A DNA stretch of 64,000 bases from Exiguobacterium sp. s48 (GCF_018617395.1 NZ_JACSKC010000001.1:434001-498000); one strand, 5' to 3'; shown: positions 10,506 through 20,275, counted from the stretch's first letter. Made by a program: numbers and translations. Notes: a model not told the origin generated them from the letters alone.

Positions 10506-11906
10506 ATGTATAAAGTAGTAGAAGTACCAAATGACATTTTACGCGTAACATGCGAACCGGTGACGAAATTTGATAAAAAATTACGTCAAACGGTCGACCG
10601 TTTGTTTGATACGATGTATGAGTATGACGGAGTCGGCGTCGCGGCACCGCAAGTCAATTTGAATCAACGACTCGCAGTCGTCCATACCGACGACGAGACG
10701 GGACCACTCGTCTTGATTAACCCGGAAATCATTGAAGCATCAGGTCGAGAAGTTGGACTAGAGGGATGCTTAAGCATTCCAGGTGAATTTGGATTTGTCG
10801 AACGTCATGAGTCAATCGTTGTGAAAAACCAAGACTTGAAAGGACGCACCCATACGATTCAAGCGAGCGGTTTTTTCGCCCGTGCGATTCAACATGAAAT
10901 GGATCATTTGGATGGCGTCTTGTTCACAGACAAGATCGCTGTTCCAAACCCTGGAAAAGACAAGCGGATTGTTTTCATGGGAACACCGACATTTGCCGTA
11001 TCGGTACTTGAGCGACTGCTTGAAGAAGGATACAATGTCGTAGGTGTCGTATCACAACCGGATAAACCGGTCGGGCGTAAACGTGAACTCAAGCCGACAC
11101 CGGTGAAAGAGTGTGCGCTTCGTCACGGTATTCCCGTGTTGCAGCCTGAAAAAGTTCGAACAGACTATGCAGACATTTTAGAGTTGAAGCCCGATTTGAT
11201 TGTGACAGCAGCGTACGGTCAAATCGTACCGCCTGCTTTACTTGAGGCACCGCCTCACGGAGCCATCAATGTCCATGCTTCCCTTCTTCCGAAATATCGT
11301 GGAGGTGCCCCGATCCATCAAGCCATCATCGATGGAGAATCGGAGACAGGGGTAACCATCATGTATATGGTCGACAAATTAGATGCAGGTGACATGATTG
11401 CCAATACGATCGTTCCGATTGAAGAAACGGATACGGTCGGGTCATTGTTTGATAAGCTGGCTGTAGCTGGAAGTGATTTGCTCATTCGAACGCTTCCCGC
11501 GTTTTTAGAAGGGTGGATTGAGGCAGTGCCTCAAGACGAGCGTGATGTGACGTTTGCTCCGAATATCAGCCGTGAGCGTGAACAGATTGATTGGACAATG
11601 GATGGCGAGTCTATCTACAACCATATTCGAGGAATGAATCCGTTCCCGACGGCCTATTCAACGCTTGAGGGCGAACGTGTGAAATTGTTTATGGGTGAGA
11701 AGACGACAGGTACGGGACAGCCGGGAGAAGTCATTCGCCTTGAAGATGACGGATTTGTCGTGGCGACAGGAAACGATGTTGCCATCAAGGTCACCGATTT
11801 ACAGCCCGCAGGCAAGAAACGGATGGATGGTGCAACCTTTATGCGTGGCGCAGGACAAAAGCTACGCAGTGGCGACCGATTAGGAGGAACTCATGAACGT
11901 ACGTGA
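10506..11906 (+). CDS. def-fmt: Peptide deformylase - methionyl-tRNA formyltransferase fusion
   Basis: One 466-residue reading frame holds two complete enzymes. Residues 1 to about 150 are peptide deformylase: motif 1 GVGVAAPQ, motif 2 EGCLS with metal ligand Cys88, and motif 3 HEMDH at 130-134. Residues about 153-466 are methionyl-tRNA formyltransferase, starting KRIVFMGTP, with the catalytic Asn and His in [14 protein letters not shown] and the Asp in LDAGDM. No stop or separate fmt start with a ribosome binding site exists at the join, and the linker is only a few residues. Fmt adds the formyl group to initiator tRNA, and Def removes it from the new protein. In most relatives they are adjacent separate genes. 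I chose the ATG at 10506 after AGGTGGAG; a GTG at 10491 is possible. Confidence 0.9.
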   Translation: MYKVVEVPNDILRVTCEPVTKFDKKLRQTVDRLFDTMYEYDGVGVAAPQVNLNQRLAVVHTDDETGPLVLINPEIIEASGREVGLEGCLSIPGEFGFVERHESIVVKNQDLKGRTHTIQASGFFARAIQHEMDHLDGVLFTDKIAVPNPGKDKRIVFMGTPTFAVSVLERLLEEGYNVVGVVSQPDKPVGRKRELKPTPVKECALRHGIPVLQPEKVRTDYADILELKPDLIVTAAYGQIVPPALLEAPPHGAINVHASLLPKYRGGAPIHQAIIDGESETGVTIMYMVDKLDAGDMIANTIVPIEETDTVGSLFDKLAVAGSDLLIRTLPAFLEGWIEAVPQDERDVTFAPNISREREQIDWTMDGESIYNHIRGMNPFPTAYSTLEGERVKLFMGEKTTGTGQPGEVIRLEDDGFVVATGNDVAIKVTDLQPAGKKRMDGATFMRGAGQKLRSGDRLGGTHERT

Positions 11907-13224
11907 AGCAGCGCTTGATACGCTGATGAAAATTGAACAAGGCGGCGCGTATTCGACGATTGCCGTCAATGACACATTGAAACAAAAAAAAGTTGCCCCA
12001 AAAGATGTCGGTCTCTATACCGAACTCGTATATGGGACGCTTAGCCGAAAAGGAACGCTCGATTATATATTGAAAGACCGAATCCGTTCTCCGAAGAAGC
12101 TCGACAAATTTGTCCTTCCACTTCTTCGGATGAGCGTTTACCAACTCTTCTATTTAGATAAAGTACCTGACCGGGCCGTCTTACATGAAGCCGTCGAAAT
12201 CGCGAAGAAACGAGGGCATCACCTCGGGACGAGCAAATTCGTAAACGGCGTGTTACGCAATGTGCTTCGGGAAGGGTTTCCGGACTTTAGTAGCTTGACT
12301 GATGCAGAACGAATCGCCATTGAGCACAGTCATCCGGAATGGATCGTATCAGATTGGATTGAGTTATATGGCGTTGAAACGGCAGAAGCGATTTGTCAAT
12401 TGAACAATGAGCCTGCCCCTGTCACGATTCGAGTCAACCGGAAGCGCATTTCAGTGGACGAGATGATGAACCGATTGGCTGATGCTGGTGTGTTGACGTC
12501 ACGTTCGGAACTGTCGGCAGATGGACTCGTCGTGGAATCAGGGAACATCCATTCGACCCCGTTCATCGAGGAAGGTCTCCTATCCATTCAGGATGAGAGT
12601 TCCATGATCGTCGCGGATGCGCTTGGCGTGTCAAAAGACGATGTTATTTTGGATGCATGTGCTGCGCCAGGTGGCAAGGCGATGCATACGGCTGAACGGA
12701 TGGAAGGTGGATCGCTCACCGCTCTTGACTTACATCCTCACAAGGCAAAATTAATCGACCAACAAGCCAAACGTCTACACATCAATGGAGTGACCGCACT
12801 TGCCCTTGATGCTCGTTTAGCAGGTGAACGGTTTGAAAAAGAAAGCTTTGACCGAATCCTTTTAGATGTCCCTTGTTCTGGCCTTGGCGTCATTCGCCGA
12901 AAACCAGATATTAAGTGGACGAAGGATAAAACCCAGCTTGAAAACCTACCAAACATCCAAAGACAAATCATCGATGCCGTATTGCCACTGCTCAAGCCAG
13001 GTGGTACGCTAGTTTACTCGACATGTACGATCGACCCGTCTGAAAATGAGACCCAGGCTGACTACATTTTGTCGAAAGGACTGGTCTGGGACAACACGCT
13101 CACGGGGCGTCTCCCACAATCTGTTCGTCCGAACATGACACCGGACCGTGCTGAATTAAAACTATTACCGACGACATTCGGAACCGACGGCTTCTATATC
13201 GCCGCATTTAAGAAAGAGGTATAA
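11893..13224 (+). CDS. rsmB: 16S rRNA m5C967 methyltransferase RsmB
   Basis: This 443-residue protein has an N-terminal NusB-like RNA-binding domain (about residues 1-130) and a C-terminal SAM-dependent methyltransferase. The SAM loop is [14 protein letters not shown], one conserved cysteine lies in [15 protein letters not shown], and the other in [12 protein letters not shown]; this cysteine pair is diagnostic for RNA m5C methyltransferases. The start follows TAGGAGGA and overlaps the end of the def-fmt gene by 14 bp. Confidence 0.95.
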   Translation: MNVREAALDTLMKIEQGGAYSTIAVNDTLKQKKVAPKDVGLYTELVYGTLSRKGTLDYILKDRIRSPKKLDKFVLPLLRMSVYQLFYLDKVPDRAVLHEAVEIAKKRGHHLGTSKFVNGVLRNVLREGFPDFSSLTDAERIAIEHSHPEWIVSDWIELYGVETAEAICQLNNEPAPVTIRVNRKRISVDEMMNRLADAGVLTSRSELSADGLVVESGNIHSTPFIEEGLLSIQDESSMIVADALGVSKDDVILDACAAPGGKAMHTAERMEGGSLTALDLHPHKAKLIDQQAKRLHINGVTALALDARLAGERFEKESFDRILLDVPCSGLGVIRRKPDIKWTKDKTQLENLPNIQRQIIDAVLPLLKPGGTLVYSTCTIDPSENETQADYILSKGLVWDNTLTGRLPQSVRPNMTPDRAELKLLPTTFGTDGFYIAAFKKEV

Positions 13225-13227
13225 AAC

Positions 13228-14313
13228 ATGAATCCAAAAGCAGTAGAAAAAAATCCGCTCTTAGGCGCAAAACCGTCACTTTATTCGTTGACGTTCCCAG
13301 AACTCGAAGCATGGGTGATGGAAGCAGGAGAAAAGGCATTCCGTGCGAAACAATTATATGATTGGATGTACGTCAAACGGGTTACATCATTTGACGACAT
13401 GACGAACGTTCCGAAAGCCCTCCGTGACAAATTAGAAGCATCGTTCCAATTGACGACGCTAAAAGAATTGGTCAAGCAAGAGTCACAAGACGGTACCATC
13501 AAATTCTTGTTCGAACTTCAAGATGGCTATTCGATTGAGACGGTTCTCATGCGTCATGAATACGGGAACTCGATTTGTGTCACAACACAGGTTGGGTGTC
13601 GGATCGGATGTACGTTCTGCGCCTCAACACTCGGTGGCTTGAAACGGAACTTAGAGGCTGGAGAAATCACGGCTCAAGTTCTTGACGTACAACGCGCATT
13701 AGATGCCACAGGCGAACGTGTCGACTCAATTGTCGTCATGGGGATTGGTGAGCCGTTCGACAACTATGATGAGTTGATGCGTTTCTTGCGCACCGTCAAC
13801 CATGACAACGGACTCAACATCGGAGCACGACATATCACGGTATCAACGAGTGGGATTGTTCCGAAGATTTACAAGTTTGCTGATGAAGGGATGCGAATCA
13901 ACTTCGCCATTTCACTTCACGCACCAACGACTGAATTGCGCACCAAGCTCATGCCGATCAACCGTGCCTTTGACTTGGACAAATTGATGGACGCAGTCCG
14001 TTATTACACGGAGAAGAGCGGTCGCCGGATTACGTTTGAATATGGACTCTTCGGTGGTGTCAACGATACGGAAGAATATGCTCATCTGTTGGCAGATCTT
14101 TTAAAAGGAATCAAATGTCACGTCAACTTGATTCCCGTCAACCATGTACTCGAACGTGACTATGTACGGACACCGCGTGCTCAAATCTTTGCCTTCGAAA
14201 AAGTGCTCAAAGACCGCAACGTGAACGTGACGATTCGTCGCGAACAAGGATCGGATATCGATGCCGCTTGTGGACAGCTTCGGGCGAAGGAGCGCGAACA
14301 AGAAACGAGGTAA
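13228..14313 (+). CDS. rlmN: Dual-specificity 23S rRNA/tRNA adenine-C2 methyltransferase RlmN (radical SAM)
   Basis: This 361-residue radical SAM enzyme methylates C2 of A2503 in 23S rRNA and of A37 in some tRNAs. The [4Fe-4S] motif CRIGCTFC is at about residues 127-134, followed by the SAM-binding stretch [13 protein letters not shown]. The second catalytic cysteine is near the C-terminus in [10 protein letters not shown]. It lies 3 bp after rsmB, so two ribosome modification enzymes are co-expressed. Confidence 0.96.
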   Translation: MNPKAVEKNPLLGAKPSLYSLTFPELEAWVMEAGEKAFRAKQLYDWMYVKRVTSFDDMTNVPKALRDKLEASFQLTTLKELVKQESQDGTIKFLFELQDGYSIETVLMRHEYGNSICVTTQVGCRIGCTFCASTLGGLKRNLEAGEITAQVLDVQRALDATGERVDSIVVMGIGEPFDNYDELMRFLRTVNHDNGLNIGARHITVSTSGIVPKIYKFADEGMRINFAISLHAPTTELRTKLMPINRAFDLDKLMDAVRYYTEKSGRRITFEYGLFGGVNDTEEYAHLLADLLKGIKCHVNLIPVNHVLERDYVRTPRAQIFAFEKVLKDRNVNVTIRREQGSDIDAACGQLRAKEREQETR

Positions 14314-14321
14314 TCAGAAAG

Positions 14322-15056
14322 ATGGAATTAGCATTTCGAACAGATCGTGGACAAGTACGCACACAAAATGAAGATGCAGTTTTAATCTTAGGCGATGCCT
14401 TATCAGGAATCGCACTCGTTGCAGACGGCATGGGTGGACATGCAGCGGGAGAGGTCGCGAGTCAAATCGTGATTGAAGAGTTTCGGCGGGCCTTCCCGTC
14501 TCTCCCGTCGACTCCTGTCGAGATTGAGCGATGGTTCCGCCATCACATTGATTTGGCGAACAATCAAGTGTTGCAATTTGCGAAACAGTCAAACCTTGTC
14601 ATGATGGGAACGACTGTGGCCGCTATTTGTTGGCACGGTGAAACAGTCATCATCGTTCATATTGGAGATAGTCGCGTGTATGCACTTCAATCCAATGAAT
14701 TAAAGCGTCTTACAGAAGACCATTCTTATGTGAACGTGCTCAAACAGCTCGGTGAACTCACAGAAGAAGAGATGCGGATTCATCCAAAACGAAATGTCAT
14801 TACCCGGGCAATCGGTTCAAGTGAACAAGTCGAACCAGACATACAAGTGCTCGCTGACCCAGAGTTTGATGTGATTTTAATTTGTACAGATGGATTGACG
14901 ACACATATGACCGATGGGGCAATTCAACATGTGTTACAACAAGCTGTATCTGCAGAACAAAAAGCGGAACAGCTCATTGCGGAAGCCAATCAATTGGGAG
15001 GGAGCGACAATATTACAGTCGCCCTCGTTCAATTCACAGATAGAAAGAGAGGATGA
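14322..15056 (+). CDS. prpC: PP2C-family protein serine/threonine phosphatase PrpC (Stp)
   Basis: This 244-residue metal-dependent phosphatase has the PP2C motifs QNEDAVLIL, VADGMGGHAAGE, HIGDSRVY and GGSDNITVAL with the usual metal-binding aspartates. It reverses phosphorylation by the neighbouring PASTA kinase on cell-wall, translation and cell-division targets. I chose the ATG at 14322, since the N-terminus MELAFRTDRGQVRTQNED aligns with the family; longer in-frame starts run back into rlmN. Its stop overlaps the GAGGATGA ahead of prkC. Confidence 0.94.
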   Translation: MELAFRTDRGQVRTQNEDAVLILGDALSGIALVADGMGGHAAGEVASQIVIEEFRRAFPSLPSTPVEIERWFRHHIDLANNQVLQFAKQSNLVMMGTTVAAICWHGETVIIVHIGDSRVYALQSNELKRLTEDHSYVNVLKQLGELTEEEMRIHPKRNVITRAIGSSEQVEPDIQVLADPEFDVILICTDGLTTHMTDGAIQHVLQQAVSAEQKAEQLIAEANQLGGSDNITVALVQFTDRKRG

Positions 15057-15061
15057 ATCCG

Positions 15062-17008
15062 ATGCGAAGCGGAGAACGAATCAACGATCGTTATCGGATC
15101 GAACAACAAATCGGCAGCGGAGGCATGGCTAATGTCTACCGGGCTCATGACGAGATCTTAAACCGAACCGTCGCCATCAAGGTGTTGCGATCTGAATTCT
15201 CACATAACGAACAATTTATACGCCGGTTCGAGCGTGAAGCCCATGCGGCTACAAGTCTGAACCATCCCAATATCGTCGCCATCTATGACGTCGGTGATGA
15301 AGAGGATTTGTACTACATCGTCATGGAGTATGTCGATGGTGTAACGTTAAAACAATATTTGCAAGAGGAATACATATCTGTCGACGAGGCATTACGCATT
15401 GTGGGACAGATTTGTGATGCAATTGATCATGCCCACGCAAACCGGATCATTCATCGTGATATCAAACCACAAAACATGATGATCGATCAACAAGGTAACG
15501 TGAAAGTGACCGATTTTGGAATCGCTGTGGCGATGTCGAATGCGACGTTGACGCATACGATGTCGGTGCTCGGTTCTGTGCACTACTTCTCACCCGAGCA
15601 GGCACGTGGGAAATTCGCCGATGAAAAGTCAGATATCTACTCGCTCGGTGCCGTTTTGTACGAATTGTTGACAGGTCGCGTTCCTTTTGTTGGAGAGACG
15701 CCTGTTGCAGTGGCACTGCAACATCTGCAGGACGATCCGATTCGACCAATTGACTTGAACCCAAATATTCCACAAGCGCTCGAAAACTGTGTCATGCAAG
15801 CGTTAGCGAAATCACCTGGTGCCCGTCACGTATCTGTCGCTGCCTTTAAAAAAGATTGTATGACCTCACTTAGCCGTGAACGGGCAAATGAGCCGAAACG
15901 TCTTCCGGCGAGCCAAGAAGAGTTTGATCATACACTCGTCATGGCACCGGTCATTCCTGATGAAAAAACGGAAGCACCTGTGCAAACTTCTCAGACTTCT
16001 GCTTCGAACGAGCAGGAAAAAGAAAAACCACCGGTCAAGAAGAAACGAAAATGGTGGATTTGGATTTTACTCGTTATGTTGCTAATTGGAGGGAGTATTA
16101 CGGCTTACGTAGTCGCGGATGAAATGTCGCGTGCCGTTGTACCCGATGTCGTCGGAATGAGTATCGGCGATGCCACATCAGAACTCGAAGACTCAGGATT
16201 TGTCGTCGAAGTGACAGAACGGGCGAGTGATGACGTAGAAGAAGGTGAAGTCATTTCACAAAACCCGCAAGAAGGGCGTAAACCGAAACGAGGCACGACG
16301 GTGACCATCGTTGTTTCGGCCGGGAAAGAAACCGTCGAAATGCCGAATGTGGAGGGACTGTCCCAATCAGCAGCTGAACGTATGCTAAAAGATTTAGCGT
16401 TCAGTGACCTTGAAATCAAAACAGAAGCTTCGGAAACGGTCGACAGCGGAGATGTGATTTCGCAATCGCTCGACCCGGGCGAGGAAGTCGTTCCTTCTGA
16501 AGTGACGGTCACGCTTGTCGTCTCGACAGGAAGCAACAAGGTAGAACTATCAAATCTGGCAGGGTATACGTTCGATGAAGCGTCCATCTATGCCGAGCAA
16601 AATAAATTGAAGATTGTGAGACGTGACGAATTTTCGACGAGTGTTCCTAAAGGTCAAATCATTCGTCAACTTCCGACTGCCGGTACAGCAGTCGACCCGG
16701 GTACTGAACTGACGGTCATCGTATCGGAAGGGGTCGAACCGACCGATGTCTCGATTGAACGAGAAGTGAGTGTCGAGGTCGAACAGCCGGAAAAAAACAA
16801 GAAGCCGAAAGCGGTCGAAGTTGTGATTCGTACGGTCGATGCACGAGGAGAAATCGAAGTGTTACGTGATAAAATCACGGAAACGACAACGTATTCTTAC
16901 ACGCTCGTCATTGCTCCAGACGAAGTCGGGACAGCAACGATTGAAGTGGATGGTGATGTTGTCCGAACGGATTCCGTCACATATGCGCAAGCCAAAGAGG
17001 CACAATAA
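15062..17008 (+). CDS. prkC: PASTA-domain serine/threonine protein kinase PrkC
   Basis: This 648-residue membrane kinase senses muropeptides and controls germination, wall metabolism and stationary-phase physiology. The cytoplasmic kinase domain has the glycine loop IGSGGMANVY, Lys40, HRD at 131-133 and DFG at 151-153. A variable linker leads to one transmembrane helix at about residues 331-352. Outside are three PASTA repeats (beginning PDVVGMS, PNVEGLS and SNLAGYT) and a C-terminal beta domain. I chose the ATG at 15062 because AGAGAGG ends 9 bp before it; an ATG at 15053 directly abuts that site. prpC-prkC is the usual phosphatase-kinase pair. Confidence 0.95.
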   Translation: MRSGERINDRYRIEQQIGSGGMANVYRAHDEILNRTVAIKVLRSEFSHNEQFIRRFEREAHAATSLNHPNIVAIYDVGDEEDLYYIVMEYVDGVTLKQYLQEEYISVDEALRIVGQICDAIDHAHANRIIHRDIKPQNMMIDQQGNVKVTDFGIAVAMSNATLTHTMSVLGSVHYFSPEQARGKFADEKSDIYSLGAVLYELLTGRVPFVGETPVAVALQHLQDDPIRPIDLNPNIPQALENCVMQALAKSPGARHVSVAAFKKDCMTSLSRERANEPKRLPASQEEFDHTLVMAPVIPDEKTEAPVQTSQTSASNEQEKEKPPVKKKRKWWIWILLVMLLIGGSITAYVVADEMSRAVVPDVVGMSIGDATSELEDSGFVVEVTERASDDVEEGEVISQNPQEGRKPKRGTTVTIVVSAGKETVEMPNVEGLSQSAAERMLKDLAFSDLEIKTEASETVDSGDVISQSLDPGEEVVPSEVTVTLVVSTGSNKVELSNLAGYTFDEASIYAEQNKLKIVRRDEFSTSVPKGQIIRQLPTAGTAVDPGTELTVIVSEGVEPTDVSIEREVSVEVEQPEKNKKPKAVEVVIRTVDARGEIEVLRDKITETTTYSYTLVIAPDEVGTATIEVDGDVVRTDSVTYAQAKEAQ

Positions 17009-17037
17009 AGAGGTGACGGTGCCGTCACCTCTTTTTT
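17007..17037 (+). terminator. Intrinsic terminator after prkC
   Basis: AAAGAGGTGACGG pairs with CCGTCACCTCTTT and runs into a T6 tract. It lies between prkC and rsgA, so rsgA needs read-through or a promoter within the hairpin region that I cannot identify. Confidence 0.88.
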
Positions 17038-17053
17038 AAGGGAGGAACTCAGA

Positions 17054-17938
17054 GTGAAAGGAACAATCATTCGTTTACAAGGCGGATTTTATGATGTGAT
17101 GACCGAGTCGGGTCAAGAGATTCGGTGTCGGGCAAGAGGAAACTTCCGTAAACGTAACATCTCACCTGTCGTCGGGGATGACGTGGTGATTCAAGATCAA
17201 GAGGATGGAACGGGCTATATTTTAGAAGTAGAAGAGCGTCAAAACCACCTTGTCCGTCCGCCGATTGCGAACATCGATCAGGCGTTTCTACTCTTTTCCG
17301 TGAAAGAACCGGCCTTCTCTTACCATTTGCTTGACCGGTTCCTCGTGTTAATCGAGTCGAAACAAATTCATCCGATCATCGTGTTAACCAAGATGGACTT
17401 ATTGACGGATAGCGAAGCAGAAGGAATTCAAGAAGCGATTGCCCGTTATCGCACCATCGGGTATGACGTGATTGAGACATCGACGGAGCAGGCGCATGGG
17501 GTCGAAGAAGTCAGGAAGCTCTTTAAAGGAAACACAAGCGTTTTTGCCGGGCAGACAGGCGTCGGGAAAAGTTCGTTACTCAATGCGGTTGCTCCAGAGC
17601 TCGAGTTGGCGACAGGGGCCATCTCCAAGTCGCTCGGGCGAGGGAAACATACGACACGTCATGTGACGTTGATTCAATTAGCCGACGGGCTTGTTGCAGA
17701 TACACCGGGATTTTCGAGTCTCGAGTTCCCGCAAGAACTCGAGTCAGATGAGCTCAGATGGTGTTTCCCGGAGTTTGTGGAACGACATGACGATTGTAAG
17801 TTCCGAGGATGTGTCCACATCAATGAACCGGGGTGTGCTATCAAGCAAGCCGTGGAAGATGGCGAAATTGCTTCAACACGCTATGAGAATTATGTTACCT
17901 TTATGGAAGAGTTAAACGATCGAAAACGGAGGTATTGA
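17054..17938 (+). CDS. rsgA: Ribosome small-subunit-dependent GTPase RsgA
   Basis: This 294-residue GTPase helps mature the 30S subunit. It has an N-terminal OB fold and a circularly permuted G domain: G4 VLTKMD comes before G1 GQTGVGKSSLLN and G3 DTPGFSS. The C-terminal zinc-binding segment has Cys/His ligands in CKFRGCVHINEPGC. The GTG start follows GGGAGGAAC. Only 3 bp separate it from rpe, as in Bacillus. Confidence 0.96.
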   Translation: MKGTIIRLQGGFYDVMTESGQEIRCRARGNFRKRNISPVVGDDVVIQDQEDGTGYILEVEERQNHLVRPPIANIDQAFLLFSVKEPAFSYHLLDRFLVLIESKQIHPIIVLTKMDLLTDSEAEGIQEAIARYRTIGYDVIETSTEQAHGVEEVRKLFKGNTSVFAGQTGVGKSSLLNAVAPELELATGAISKSLGRGKHTTRHVTLIQLADGLVADTPGFSSLEFPQELESDELRWCFPEFVERHDDCKFRGCVHINEPGCAIKQAVEDGEIASTRYENYVTFMEELNDRKRRY

Positions 17939-17941
17939 CAG

Positions 17942-18598
17942 ATGATTAAAATCGCACCATCAATTTTAGCGGCAGACTTTGCCAATTTAGAGGCGGAAGT
18001 GAAAGCTGTTCAAGAAGCAGGAGCGGACTACATTCATTTTGACGTGATGGACGGTCAGTTCGTGCCGAACATCTCGATTGGGCTACCGGTCCTCGCAAGC
18101 TTACGTAAAAAATCAGACATGGTTCTCGATGTGCATTTGATGATTGATCAACCGGAGCGCTATGTCGAAGATTTCGTCAAGGCGGGTGCGGATATCGTCA
18201 CGGTGCACGTGGAAGCGACGAACCATTTACATCGCGTTTTGCAACAAATTAAAGCCGCGGGAGCGAAGTGTGGCGTCGTCTTGAATCCGCATACTCCGTT
18301 GTCTACGATTGAACATGTCCTCGAAGACGTCGATATGGTGTTGCTCATGACCGTCAACCCAGGGTTCGGGGGACAAGCGTTCATTGAATCCGTCGTGCCG
18401 AAAATTTCAGCGCTCAACCAGATTCGTCAAGACCGTCAGCTCGATTTTGAAATTGAAATCGATGGTGGGGTCAACGAAGAGACGGCGAAGCTTTGTATCG
18501 ATGCGGGTGCTGACGTACTCGTTGCTGGATCTGCGATTTACAATCAACCGGATTATAAAGCAGCCATTGATAGCATTCGTGGCGCATCTCGTGTATAA
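17942..18598 (+). CDS. rpe: Ribulose-phosphate 3-epimerase
   Basis: This 218-residue TIM-barrel enzyme interconverts ribulose 5-phosphate and xylulose 5-phosphate in the pentose phosphate pathway. Family motifs include DVMDGQFVPN, the metal-binding DVHLMI, and VNPGFGGQAF near the phosphate-binding loop, with EIDGGVNEET carrying the catalytic aspartate. The stop codon sits inside a TATAAT that may serve the thiamine unit downstream. Confidence 0.96.
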   Translation: MIKIAPSILAADFANLEAEVKAVQEAGADYIHFDVMDGQFVPNISIGLPVLASLRKKSDMVLDVHLMIDQPERYVEDFVKAGADIVTVHVEATNHLHRVLQQIKAAGAKCGVVLNPHTPLSTIEHVLEDVDMVLLMTVNPGFGGQAFIESVVPKISALNQIRQDRQLDFEIEIDGGVNEETAKLCIDAGADVLVAGSAIYNQPDYKAAIDSIRGASRV

Positions 18599-18599
18599 T
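18568..18599 (+). promoter_or_regulatory. Candidate promoter for the TPP-riboswitch transcript
   Basis: A perfect TATAAT at 18594-18599 overlaps the rpe stop codon. The nearest -35-like hexamer is TTGATA at 18568, with 20-bp spacing, which is longer than ideal. Its position just upstream of the riboswitch supports use as its promoter. Confidence 0.4.
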
Positions 18600-18620
18600 C
18601 AACGATAGAACAACAAGATA

Positions 18621-18712
18621 GAGTCGCAAGGGGTGTCACATGATGTGGCTGAGAGGCATTACGCTAACCCTTTGAACCTGTTCCGTTCACACGGACGTAG
18701 GGATGTGGCGAA
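18621..18712 (+). ncRNA. TPP (thiamine pyrophosphate) riboswitch aptamer
   Basis: The THI-box elements occur in order: AAGGGGTG at the start, the conserved CTGAGAG at 18649-18655, the ACCC and GAACCTG segment at 18667-18680, and ACGTAGGGATGTGG closing near 18708. TPP binding to such aptamers usually favours a downstream terminator, and one is present at 18731-18763, so thiamine sufficiency should shut off thiT and thiN. Confidence 0.93.
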
Positions 18713-18730
18713 AATGCACGTTGCGAATCG

Positions 18731-18763
18731 AAGCAGCATGGCGTTTACGTCATGCTGCTTTTT
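18731..18763 (+). terminator. Riboswitch expression-platform terminator
   Basis: AAGCAGCATG pairs with CATGCTGCTT around a GC-containing inner loop and is followed by TTT. It lies between the TPP aptamer and thiT, where ligand-dependent termination would act. Confidence 0.85.
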
Positions 18764-18792
18764 GTCGTTCACACAATAAAGGAGGAAGAAAG

Positions 18793-19368
18793 ATGAAATC
18801 ACGTTTCAAATTACAAGCACTTATCGAAATTTCATTGTTCGCGGCGCTTGGACTAATCTTTGATTTACTCATCCCATACCGTTTGCCACAAGGAGGGTCA
18901 ATCAGTTTAGCGATGCTCCCGATCTTTGTGATGGCATTCCGTCACGGACTGAAAGGTGGACTTGCGACAGGAGCGCTCGTCGGGACGCTTCAACTCTTGT
19001 TTGGCGCCTATATTTTCACACCCGTACAGTTCCTACTTGATTATACGGTCGCGTATGGACTTGTCGGTGTGGCCGGCGTCTTTGCCGGACGTGTGAAACA
19101 GGCTGCTACTCAAGGGGCGACGAAGACGCTCGCAACCTATTTAGTGCTTGGCGCATTGATTGGGTCGGCATTGCGATATGCGGCTCATGTCATCTCAGGA
19201 ATCGTCTTTTTCGCTGAGTATGCGGAAGGGCCGGTCGTGGCGTATTCACTCGGCTATAACGCGACGTATATGGTTCCGTCGTTTGTCATCTCAGCCATCG
19301 TATTAGTATTACTCTTCACGACAGCTCCACGCTTCACGCGTGTGGCGACACGGGACATTCGTCAATGA
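18793..19368 (+). CDS. thiT: Energy-coupled thiamine transporter ThiT (ECF S component)
   Basis: This 191-residue membrane protein has about six hydrophobic helices. The N-terminal pattern LIPYRLPQGGSISLAMLPI, followed by MAFRHGLKGG, is the ThiT thiamine-binding signature. It captures thiamine and works with a shared ECF energising module encoded elsewhere. I chose the ATG at 18793 after AAAGGAGGAAG; an upstream GTG frame runs back through the terminator. Control by a TPP riboswitch supports the substrate. It overlaps thiN by 4 bp. Confidence 0.94.
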   Translation: MKSRFKLQALIEISLFAALGLIFDLLIPYRLPQGGSISLAMLPIFVMAFRHGLKGGLATGALVGTLQLLFGAYIFTPVQFLLDYTVAYGLVGVAGVFAGRVKQAATQGATKTLATYLVLGALIGSALRYAAHVISGIVFFAEYAEGPVVAYSLGYNATYMVPSFVISAIVLVLLFTTAPRFTRVATRDIRQ

Positions 19369-19952
19369 ACGTCTTGATTGTCGCGGCGAGTCCGGAACCT
19401 ATTCCGGACTTACCGCGTGATGCCGATTTAGTCATTGGAGTGGATGGTGGGTATCAAAAGCTGTTAGATGAAAAAATCGATGCGGACGTCGTAGTGGGCG
19501 ATTTTGACTCGTACAAAGGACTACTGCCCGAGGAGGCGCTACGTTTTCCGTCGGAGAAAGATGTGACGGATCTTGAGATTGCGCTTCAGTTGGCGATCGA
19601 TCGGGGGGCGACACGGATGGATGTGTACGGTGCGCTCGGGGGACGGATTGACATGACGTTCGCAAACGTTGGTCTACTCGAATCGTATCCAGGGATGATT
19701 CTCCATGGGAAGGGAAACATGATTTTTCTCGCTCGACCGGGTGATTCTGGGATTCCGAAACAAGAGGGACATTATCTGTCCTTCATGCCTTGGAAGACGG
19801 CCACGATTTCGATTAAAGGTGTCAAATATCCACTCGATCATCATGAGGTCAAGAGCGGAGAAGCATTGACCGTTTCGAATGAGTGGGTCGAAGCATCTGC
19901 CCGGTTGACGGTTCATGAGGGAATGGTACTTGTCATGATTGTCAAAAAATAA
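19365..19952 (+). CDS. thiN: Thiamine pyrophosphokinase
   Basis: This 195-residue enzyme transfers pyrophosphate from ATP to thiamine, making TPP directly. Motifs include IGVDGGYQKLL, the DFDS metal-binding motif in VVVGDFDSYKG, EKDVTDLEIAL, and YGALGGRIDMTFANV. Overlap with thiT couples thiamine uptake to activation, and the TPP product would feed back on the riboswitch. Confidence 0.94.
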   Translation: MNVLIVAASPEPIPDLPRDADLVIGVDGGYQKLLDEKIDADVVVGDFDSYKGLLPEEALRFPSEKDVTDLEIALQLAIDRGATRMDVYGALGGRIDMTFANVGLLESYPGMILHGKGNMIFLARPGDSGIPKQEGHYLSFMPWKTATISIKGVKYPLDHHEVKSGEALTVSNEWVEASARLTVHEGMVLVMIVKK

Positions 19953-19957
19953 ACAAA

Positions 19958-19990
19958 AAAAATCCCATCGGCGAATGCCGCTGGGATTTA
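19958..19990. terminator. Bidirectional terminator between thiN and rpmB
   Basis: AAATCCCA-CGGC pairs with GCCG-TGGGATTT, flanked by an A8 tract upstream and T-rich sequence downstream. The longer A tract suits termination of the minus-strand rpmB transcript. Confidence 0.85.
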
Positions 19991-20008
19991 TTCGTTCGTG
20001 TATAAGTA

Positions 20009-20197
20009 TTATACGCGTTCAACGAGACCTGATTTAAGTGCGCGAGCTGAAACCCAAACGCGTTTCGGTTTACCGTCAACGAGAATACGAACTTTTTGTA
20101 CGTTTACACCCCAAGTACGTTTTGTCTTGTTGAGTGCGTGCGAACGGTTGTTACCTGATTTAGGTGATTTACCTGTTACGTAGCATTTACGTGCCAT
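20009..20197 (-). CDS. rpmB: Large ribosomal subunit protein bL28
   Basis: This 62-residue basic protein starts [17 protein letters not shown] and carries the L28 pattern [14 protein letters not shown]. The ATG at 20197 follows a strong AAAGGAGGGG site on the minus strand; an upstream in-frame extension is not part of the family. It is transcribed alone, divergent from the Asp23-family gene, as in Bacillus. Confidence 0.97.
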   Translation of the reverse strand: MARKCYVTGKSPKSGNNRSHALNKTKRTWGVNVQKVRILVDGKPKRVWVSARALKSGLVERV

Positions 20198-20246
20198 GCG
20201 TTTCCCCTCCTTTTTTATGTGGGTTCGTCCTAATAGACACTCGTTT

Positions 20247-20275
20247 ATATTAGCACGGCTTTTTTCCCGATGCAA
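20247..20275 (-). promoter_or_regulatory. Candidate sigma-A promoter for rpmB
   Basis: On the minus strand, TTGCAT (20270-20275) is separated by 17 bp from TAATAT (20247-20252), about 50 bp upstream of the rpmB start codon. Confidence 0.6.

Noticed and set aside
10977-11906. Separate fmt gene starting at the ATG in IVFMGTP
   Set aside because: No ribosome binding site precedes it, and it would cut off the first beta strand of the Fmt Rossmann fold.
16105-16587. 160-codon minus-strand frame inside prkC
   Set aside because: It is antisense to the PASTA repeats, is Ser/Thr-rich as expected from the complement, and has no ribosome binding site or known motif.
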